DNA of 64,000 nucleotides, from positions 23,086,234 through 23,150,233 of the forward strand of contig NC_044014.1 of NCBI RefSeq assembly GCF_900496995.4, in the 5' to 3' direction. The notes beneath the pieces were generated by a model that worked only from the letters and a program-made list of their open reading frames with translations, made no database searches and was not told the DNA's origin. Source of the DNA: Aquila chrysaetos chrysaetos (Eukaryota; Chordata; Aves; Accipitriformes; Accipitridae). The translations under genes were made by a program, and so were the position numbers. This document shows positions 56,801 to 64,000 of the stretch, in pieces. Positions within the stretch are counted from its first letter, which is position 1, and every line of letters begins with the position of its first letter.

Positions 56801-59800
56801 CAGATTTCAGAACTCCTGGAACACATTTAAGCACCTATGTGTCAGCACCTTTAAAGATTCCTTTTGGGTAGTGAATCATTTAATCTTACAAGAGGTATTT
56901 CCTGGGTGGCAATGAAATAAACTTGATTAAAAAAAAGGAATGACCCACCCCCAGCCTACTGCAGTAGAGACTAAAATGGGTGATGGAAGGAAGTGAGTAG
57001 CGGTCAATATTCGTTTTATCACCTGGATTTGTCAATGACGGTGGTCAAGCTGGTGAAGAAGGGATGTCCTAAGAGGGGTCAACTCTAGGAGTGGTAAGGG
57101 GAGTCGAGAGCAATAGACTGCTAGATAAAACCAGGTGGAGAAAACCAGCGAGAGGAGATGGGGAAAGTGAACAGGCTTCATCAGGGTGGGAAGCCTGTAA
57201 CGGTACTAATGGAGTAAATGAGCCTTTGATAGTGTTGTGAAGCAGAGGGAGGGTGATGGGTCTGCATAGTGCCCAGTGGTGCCTGTAGGAAGTGATGCAT
57301 GGCACACCGGGTTCCACCTGCAGCAGGGGTTGTTTCCTACCAAAAAGGAAGCAATGAAATGAGTCTAAGCAGAAGTGACGGATACCGGAAATGCAGAGGG
57401 AAGAGGAAAGAGAATGCTCTGCATTCAGAAAGATGTGCTCCAGCTCTCCAGGGCTCCATCTGCCTTTGTAGTGGTGATCTACATGGAGGAAGAAATGTCT
57501 TAGAACGTTTGGGGAGCTAAGACCAGGAAAGGAAATCTCTGCTCATAAACCTGGAGACAGCTGAGGAGTCAGGAGTGGGACAGGCTCCAAGGGAGTGGTG
57601 CTTCAGTCACTTCATTAGAAGATTTGATGGACCCAAGTGTTGGCAAGAGGGAAGAAGCAGGTCTTGTGGAAGAACTAACAAACTTGTGTGTGTGTGTTTT
57701 GGCCTCGAGACATGTTGTGTGCAGGGATATTCCATCAGCGCTAAGTAGCTCCCACATAGCTTTGCTCATGGATGCTGTTCAGAAAGAGCTGTGTGCATTC
57801 TTGCTCAGCGAGGCTTGAAGACGGTGGATTTTGTTTGCATGTGTTGGGCAGGAGGGGATTCTGCAAAGGAAAAGGCTGCCTTTGACAGCAATGGATGTAG
57901 ATTGTTTTGTTTTGTTTTCGGATAGTTAACTGTTGGTGGCACGAGTTGCTCTGCTGGTGTGGAACTTCACTGACTGTTTTACCAGCTTAGATGAAAAAGA
58001 TACTTTCACAGGACTTCTTACGTTCCTTATTTGCACTGATGTGGCACCTGCCAATCAAGATGATGTGAACTGATCTTCTAAACACCAGGTCGCAGTCATT
58101 ACTCTGTGTGCACTGCTTTGGCTGCCAGTTGCAAAATGCCGTAATTGTTACTGAGAGCCATTTCTAGAAGGGTCGAGCAGCTGTCATGTTGGGGACTTCC
58201 AGAGTCTACTGTAATGGGAAAACTTTTTTGTTTGTGTGTGGGTAATTGTAATAGACTCCCCTGAACTCCCTCACAGGCTCATTCTAATTGCACAATTAAG
58301 GATCCACATTTTATTTTGCTCCCTTCCTCTTCCTCCTTCAAAGCCGTAGGATGTTCTCTTGTATGTTCATCCATGTCTATAATAGAGCTTCTGTATGCAG
58401 AAGAGGTTGGGCTCCCCAACATAGGCTGCCATCCTGCAAGAGGTTAACAGACAGTTTCCATGTGGTCAAAAGACTTTGTTCTTAGTGGGTGACAGCCCAG
58501 ATCTCCACACTGCTGACAAGGGCAGTGTTTGCTCTGCTAATCCATGATGCTGATCAGGGAAGCTGTTGAACCACCCTTGCAAGCGTTCAAGCTTTTATTT
58601 TCCAGCTTGCTGTACCCTCAGAGAGTAATGCTGCCAGGACCACCTCTATCAAGCAGAGAGAAAAGAGCACCTCGTGCTATTATCTCATGAGAATTGGGAG
58701 TTCTTCTGAAGCACAGAGGGGCGATCAGCCTTTCCTTTTAAAATAACCATTAGGCTCTGTTCTTTGACAAAATCATGGAAAGTAGCAACCTAATGTGGAA
58801 AAAGTAAAAGTTGTTAGGGTTAGCATGTATATGAGCAGTATAGAACTCAGGAGATGGATCTAGTTACCTTACTAAGTTTATTCTGATGGACGTTTGTCTA
58901 CATTCCTCTTCAAAATCCTACAGTGATGGAAACTCCCTTGATTCTTCATGGCAATCTGCTCTAGGGCTTCCCTGTTTTACTGCTAGAAAACTTGCTTGAA
59001 ACCTAATTGTTCCTTGGTCCAGCTGATGTTTATTCTTCCTTTAGTTATTTGAAGAGGGCTACTGTCTTTTCCTCTGTCCTCCATGCAGGTCTCACATGCA
59101 GGGCTCAGCTCAGGTCTTCCAGAATTGTACCTAAAGCCCCTGGTAATTATCTGCTAAGATGGTGAGAACAAGAGCAACAGCAAGATGCTTCTATGCCCAT
59201 GAGGCCTCAAGTGCTAGACCGGTTTCCAAAATTACCTTTCCTTTCAATATTTCTGTTCAGGACACTCATCAATGGATGGGTCAGCTGCATGTCAAATCTT
59301 CGGAAGTTTGTTACCCATTTAGGGCTCCTGTTCAAAGTGCGCGTATTCTCCAGGCTTGATCTCAACAGGTGGATTTGGTGTTACAGCCCCAGTTTGGTGA
59401 CCATCAGTGAGGAGTGAAGGGTGGAGAGTTTGGAATGAGCATCTTCAGGGCAATCAAATGACCAGGCAGCTGGTTTGCTATCTAGCATTAGCAGTAAGTC
59501 CTAGTCACGACCTTGACACGTCCATTGAAAAGTGTTCTTGTTATTCCTGGTTTTGCCTCATTTTGCTGAGATTGGTACAGCAAAAGGATGTTTCACTCTT
59601 CCAGTAAAAATCCAAGACCTTTCCCATGCATGTCTTCTCTTCCCACCCCTGTGAGTGATGGCCCCTGGAGTAGCCTGGGACTTTCCCTCACGGGTGACCC
59701 AGAGTCTCCCACCTGCTGATCCCTGTCCTTCAGGTTTCTCCTCTGATCTGGGACCTGCTTGGAAGCACAAAGTGGAGGAAATGCAGTGCGTCTTGTGCTC

Positions 59801-61640
59801 AGCTGTTGCCAGAACTGCTGACATTAAAGGCTGAATGCAGGTCTTGGGCGTTAGCGTGGACCAGCTGCTGTGTTTGTTTGGGACACGGAAATAAATGGCC
59901 AGCTTGCTCCATCTCACATGACAGTTCAAAAGACAAGAAAGATTCTGAGGTGTTGGTGGATACCTGACTGCCATCACCTTGGTTATAGTCCCCAGAAAAC
60001 GAAGTTTAGACAGAAAAACATTGGTGTTAGAAGTTTTCCTCAGGGTGTTTCTTGTGCGGAGGATAGGATTGCGTCCATCACGTGCACAAAAATGTCTCAT
60101 GCTATAAAGATTTTTAGAGTGCCCTTACTGTAATGTCTTGTACCTTGCTGGTAGTTGTGTACATGACATCTGGTTCTTACCTTTCTTGACCTCTCCCCCT
60201 GGGTAGCTATACGGGCTGTGTCTCCTCAGTGCTGTGTGTTACAGGAGATAGGTGGAGAACCTGGTGCTTGGGGTGGAAAGTGGGTAACTCATGCCAGCCT
60301 CCCCTTGCTGTGGGAGGGAGTCTCCTCCACGCTCCCCAGCCAGCTGTTTGTCTTTACCCAATGGGCTTTTCACCAGTTGTAGAAAACTCTAGTGTGTTCG
60401 ATCAGCAGAGCTTTTGACCGTGGTCTTCATGCCAGGGTTTGATGCAGCCTTTTTGGCTTCTGTGAAGGTTTGGAGATTATATTAATTTCCTGACTTTATC
60501 TTTTCTGGGAAGCCAATATTAAATGGGGGGTGGGGGAGAGAGGCAGGAACGGTTTGCAGTAGCCTGCATTGCTGCTGAGGAGATGCCTGAATCATGTTGT
60601 GCCTTTTTATGCTCAGGTATCATTCATTGCTGTAGACTAGAAGAGAAGTGACAAATTTATGGATAGCTGATGGCAAGCCATCATCTCGTAGAGTGAAGGG
60701 AGGGTTTGGAGCTGGTGCTGTAACAGGAGACACTGCTCAAAGGTTCTGCTGTGGGAGCTTGGAAGTACACAGCTGAAGGAGCAAAGAGTTACGGCACAGG
60801 GAGATTGTGGTATGCACTTCACCCCAAGAACCCCCCCAGCAAGCTTGTACACTTGTCAGCTCTCCTCTGCTCACCGGTATAGCGTCTGTACTGTCTTTGC
60901 CTAATGCTGCATCTGTTGAGCGGCACGAGGATAGGTGAGCGACCCGTAACTAGTGCTGCAGTCTCAGACTGTCACGTCTTGTTCAACTGCCCTATGCAGT
61001 GTTGAATTCATACGGAAGCACCTGGCTGGCCCTTGGGAGATGACTCTTAAGACTCTTCAGCATCCAGTGAGGTGGCTGGGCTTCAGGCGTCCGCCCTTTT
61101 CCCACAGAGTCACTGTGTAAATAGCAGAGACATCCCTCCTGTGTGGACTACCTCCACCACAAGCCAGCAGCCCTGAAGTAGGATGCTTTCCAATGTGTTA
61201 CCCCATGCTCCGCTGTTAAAGATGTCTGAGGTACCGTACAACCTTGGGCAGCTGGGGTCCACCAGCTCAGATACCACGGCGTAGATTTTGATGCAGCTGA
61301 GCATCTCGCACACGATCCGTCTGCCTGATTTCCCAGGCCTTGCTGTATATGGATCATCCCAAAGCCCAAATTTCCAGTAAAACAGCCCAGTTGCTCCTGA
61401 AACCTGCTGTAATGCGCTTAAAAAGCGGTCGAGAGGGGACAGATGCACACCCTGACGTTTTGCCCCACCTTTCTTAATTTCTCCCGTTCTTTAATTTGGT
61501 TCTTCTTGCCCCATCTTTTTTCATCCATGCTCTTGCAACTCTGCTGACGCACGGGTTTTAAGGCCGTGACGCAAAATGTTGTTTCTCCTGGCAGCAGATG
61601 AGCTATTTCTCTTCGGCTGCCCATGAAGCAACGATTATCT
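53891..61640. other. Intergenic DNA between TM9SF3 and TLL2
   Basis: About 7.7 kb with no recognised gene. GC content rises from about 57 kb towards the TLL2 promoter. It contains an old CR1-like LINE 3' fragment (about 58895-59155) and an exon-like minus-strand frame (61110-61448). Further AATAAA hexamers at 54399 and beyond could belong to longer TM9SF3 transcripts. The 180-codon ATG-initiated minus-strand frame at 59558-60100 has low-complexity composition and no family motif, so I do not call it a gene. Confidence 0.7.
58895..59155 (+). mobile_element. Ancient, diverged CR1-family LINE 3'-end fragment
   Basis: The order of short blocks follows the 3' region of CR1-type LINEs: CAGTGATGGAAACTCC, then GGCAATCTGCTCTAGGGCTT, then ACTGCTAGAAAACTTGCTTG, then TTAGTTATTTGAAGAGGGCT, then a C/T-rich GTC-TTC stretch and CTCAGGTCTTCC. 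This matches remembered CR1/L3-like consensus text in spacing and direction. It is 5'-truncated and heavily mutated, so an old insertion. The boundaries are approximate, and no terminal microsatellite is preserved. Confidence 0.6.
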
Positions 61641-61648
61641 CGAGGGGA

Positions 61649-61704
61649 AAAAATAATAATAATAGTAGTAATTATAATATTAATAAATTTTATTTATTTT
61701 TTCG
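61649..61704. repeat. AT-rich (AAT)n/(TAA)n tract
   Basis: An almost pure A/T stretch of AAT, TAG and TTTA units lies immediately upstream of the GC-rich TLL2 promoter island, giving an abrupt switch in composition within about 60 bases. Confidence 0.85.
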
Positions 61705-61739
61705 TTATAATTCGAGCTTTTGCCACTCAAGTGTGGCAA

Positions 61740-62950
61740 CCGGGAAGGGGGAACGGGGTTCTCCCCCCCCCACCCCCCCGCAGCAACCCCCCCCCCCCCC
61801 CGGCCCGGGCCGGGGGGGGGTGCTGCGGGGGGGGGGGTGCTCGTGGTGTCCCTCGGGGGCGGGGCAGAAGCGCGGGCGCAGACGTAATTGGCTGGCCGTG
61901 CCTTGAGTGACAGCATCGGCGTGTCCCCCGCCTCCCGCGGTGGCGGCGGCTGCTGTCGCCGCGCAGTGCCCGCAACCGGGGCAGCCGTGCCTCCTTCTCC
62001 GCCGCTATGGGCCGCGGGGCCGCCCCGCTCCGCCGTTTGCTGTTATCGTTGCTACTTCTACCTACCGCGGGGACGGGCGGACGGGGAGCCGCCTTAACGG
62101 TGGGGGAACCGGAGACGGCGGAGGAGCTGATGGAGTACCGCGACCCTTGCAAAGCCGGTAGGGGAGCGGGCGCGCTGCAACTCCGGGAGAAGTTTGCAAG
62201 CACGGTGGTGGCGGACAGGTGTCCCTGCGAAACGCTCCTCGCTAGCCCGGTACCGCGCGGGGGGACGGGCCCCGGGCTTACCTGGCCGCGGCGGGAGCCA
62301 CCCCCCACCTCACCCCCCCGTCCCGGCCGGGAGCCGCCTCGGCATCCCGCTGCCCTCCCAAACCCCAGCGGGCACCCGGCGAGCCCCCCCCCCCCCCCGC
62401 CCCGCTCCCGGTCCCGCCGGTGCGGGGGGTTTCTGGCTGCCCCCCAGCCTGCGCCCCCGCCGCCCCCGTTACCTGCGGGTTGCAGCCCCGGGTAGGAGGC
62501 TACGCTGGGGTTTTCTTAAAAAATTATCCCCCGCTCCCCCCATCTCTTCGCTCACCCACCTGTTATCCGCCCCTCCCACTGAGGTCTCTGCAAAGCCAGG
62601 GAAATGCCCAGCGGTGCTTTGCAGTCTGGTGTTGGGTGGTTGGTTTTGTTGGTGTTCCCCCCCCCCCCCCCACCCCAAGCTTTTTCTGTGCATTTTTGCA
62701 GCCTGTTGGCAGCTGTTCCGACTTGTCCCGGGGTCCGTCCGGCCCGAAGTTGCGGTGCGTGCCCCGGAGAGCAGGAGCACGCCGGCGCTTTGCGGGCTGC
62801 CTCCCTGCCGGCGGCTCCACGGGCTGGCGCCGGGGCTCTCCCGGGGCTCCCCGGCGGGCAGGGAGCCGGTGCGGCCAGCCCCGGGCACCCGCCGAGCCTC
62901 CCGGGGTATCCGGATACTTTTCTAGTCGCCTGCGTGCGAGTTACCGCATC
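61740..62950. promoter_or_regulatory. TLL2: CpG island and promoter region of TLL2
   Basis: Dense CpG and very high GC surround TLL2 exon 1. Upstream of the start codon are long C and G homopolymers, a 28-bp palindrome (61793-61820) and an inverted CCAAT box ATTGG (61887-61891), about 115 bases before the ATG. There is no TATA box near the expected position. The G-runs could form G-quadruplexes on either strand. The transcription start is not determinable here. Confidence 0.75.
62007..62157 (+). CDS. TLL2: Tolloid-like metalloprotease, coding exon 1 (signal peptide and start of propeptide), partial gene
   Basis: The ATG at 62007 opens 50 codons plus one base. A basic n-region (RGAAPLRR) and a Leu-rich core (LLLSLLLLP) form a signal peptide, and the propeptide starts with an acidic stretch ending EYRDPCKA. 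Tolloid proteases (BMP1, TLL1, TLL2) share a YxDPCKAAVFWGD-like motif whose second part is in exon 2, and the donor GCCG|GTAGGG falls exactly there in phase 1. They are secreted astacin-CUB-EGF metalloproteases that process procollagens and BMP antagonists such as chordin. The choice of TLL2 over TLL1 rests on position: TLL2 directly follows TM9SF3 in the same direction in human. The catalytic domain lies beyond the window. Confidence 0.82.
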
Positions 62951-64000
62951 CTCTCCAGGAAGGCTCCGGCTGCTCCCTCCATCCCTTTTCCAGAGTTTTT
63001 CGTTCCCGTGTTAGACTGCGCTCGGTGGTTTCTGAGCTCGTTGTAACCCTTTTTAACCGTTTGATCCTCCAAGAGCTTCTGTCGTTCCGAATATCTTAAT
63101 TCGAAGGGAATATGAACCCAGGTTTTCTCTTTGGAAAACTCAGTGGTACTCTTGATCTGTCTGTTCCTCTGTTCGGTTCCAGCTATCAGCGAACATTGTG
63201 AATTGCTTCTCTGCTGGGAAATCGGCAATCGATACCTTGTTAGTCTTGTTCCATTTACAGATAGCTTCGTGCAAAGTCCGATTTTCTTAATGCTGTAGAA
63301 ATCAAAAAAAAGGAAGGAGTTTCTTTGTGTGTGGTGTTCTCGGTCTCTCTTTTGAGTTGGGGCTTTGCCCCCCAAATGCTCTCCTAGCTGTTCTTCAGTG
63401 TCCCTTGGTGATAGCTTCCCTTGTTATCAGCTCTCTCCTGACTGCTTTTAGGGGACTTCTGGCCGTATCTGCTCACATAGATGAGCTCTGTCAAAGCAAC
63501 GTCTATCAGAGCCCCTCTGTCTTGTATAGCAAGTTGTTTAACTGGCCTTGTATGTGGGCTCTGTTGTGAGTGGTGGATTTTATTCCAAAATTCATCTCAG
63601 TCCTCTTCTGTCCTCAGAGTCTTTTTTGCACAAAACATTTCCTTGATCTGTAAGTCATTTGTGTTTTGATATATAGTTGTGGGGGTGTGTTAATTCTTTT
63701 TAATCAATATGGGACCTAGCCCACCCAAACATGCTTTACTGTATTTGTGTCTACTTCTAAATGGTAATGAACTAGTCTCTCTCTTTCCAGTGAAACTGGT
63801 TGTTAGTGATACAGCTATGGTTCAGACCTGGAGAGCTGCAGGTACAGTGCTTTGGCCTTTCTGTCTGAAAATGCACTATCTTTGCTTTTTCCTCAAAAGT
63901 ATGGCATCATCTCCAGTGAGTCTCACTTGCACTTCGGACTGTTAGGTATTACTGTCAGGTCAAGTATGCAGAGGATGAGGAATGCTCCTTTAAGGAACAC
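62158..64000 (+). other. TLL2: TLL2 intron 1 (start; continues beyond the window)
   Basis: The first 800 bases are CpG island with C-rich homopolymers (62387-62402, 62657-62676). Ordinary sequence follows. No exon starting with the expected VFWGD-coding sequence is present. A 51-nt exon-like segment lies at 63791-63841. Confidence 0.75.
63791..63841 (+). other. TLL2: Candidate in-frame cassette exon (or pseudoexon) in TLL2 intron 1
   Basis: The acceptor CTCTCTCTTTCCAG precedes 51 bases, which are followed by the donor G|GTACAG. Spliced to exon 1 (phase 1), the segment is open and returns phase 1, adding 17 residues (VKLVVSDTAMVQTWRAA with a split last codon) between DPCKA and the exon 2 product. 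I know of no such exon in mammalian TLL2, so a pseudoexon is the more likely reading. Confidence 0.3.

Noticed and set aside
59558-60100. 180-codon minus-strand ORF starting with ATG
   Set aside because: Composition is Ser/Thr/Arg-rich without motifs, and I see no homology or gene structure. A frame of this size is possible by chance in this moderately GC-rich spacer.
61680-62308. Overlapping Pro/Gly/Arg-rich frames on both strands around TLL2 exon 1, up to 193 codons
   Set aside because: GC-rich islands lack stop codons in all frames. Only the plus-strand frame at 62007-62157 has tolloid-family sequence and a donor in the right place.
1-64000. CRISPR arrays, operons, prophages, insertion sequences and plasmid origins
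   Set aside because: The window is vertebrate DNA with spliced genes. No regularly spaced direct repeats, clustered prokaryotic-type genes or Shine-Dalgarno patterns were seen.

Overview
This window is vertebrate nuclear DNA, most likely from a bird. It holds intron-rich genes with GT-AG splice sites and CpG-island promoters. The avian call rests on two solo LTRs of avian type, an old CR1-like LINE 3' end, and the gene order TM9SF3 then TLL2 in the same orientation, which matches the order known from human 10q24. The LTR at 23.8-24.4 kb resembles an ERVL-type LTR family common in neoavian birds, so a neoavian species is likely. No species can be named from sequence alone.

Main content: the complete coding region of TM9SF3 (nonaspanin family, Golgi/endosomal nine-pass membrane protein) lies on the + strand as 15 coding exons from 234 to 49893. 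The splice phases join exactly to give 1,770 nt including the stop, i.e. 589 residues, the length I recall for human TM9SF3. Exon 1 (signal peptide) sits in a CpG island at the window's left edge. Exons 2-5 encode the lumenal domain and exons 6-15 the nine membrane segments and the C-terminal K-x-D tail. A long 3' UTR with several poly(A) signals follows; its true end is uncertain (about 51.2 to 53.9 kb).

Introns: introns 1, 2 and 9 are each 8-10 kb. Intron 4 carries a 583-bp ERVL-like solo LTR with a 5-bp target-site duplication. Intron 9 carries a 441-bp ERVK-like solo LTR with a 6-bp duplication and three tandem CCAAT-bearing repeats in its U3. Both are in the same orientation as the gene. 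The rest of the intronic DNA is ordinary, apart from homopolymer and microsatellite tracts, a 27-bp perfect duplication, possible decoy splice acceptors and a degenerate coding-like patch on the minus strand near 36 kb.

Right end: about 8 kb of intergenic DNA, with an old CR1 fragment near 59 kb and an exon-like minus-strand reading frame near 61.1-61.4 kb, leads into a second CpG island with exon 1 of a tolloid-family protease (62007-62157, TLL2 by synteny). The window ends in TLL2 intron 1, which holds a phase-compatible 51-nt exon-like segment at 63791-63841.

I see no clearly new biological system. The most useful leads are the Golgi-stress/UPR-like element in the TM9SF3 promoter, the two dated-by-structure LTR insertions, the exon-like segment in TLL2 intron 1 and the unexplained minus-strand frame at 61.1-61.4 kb.
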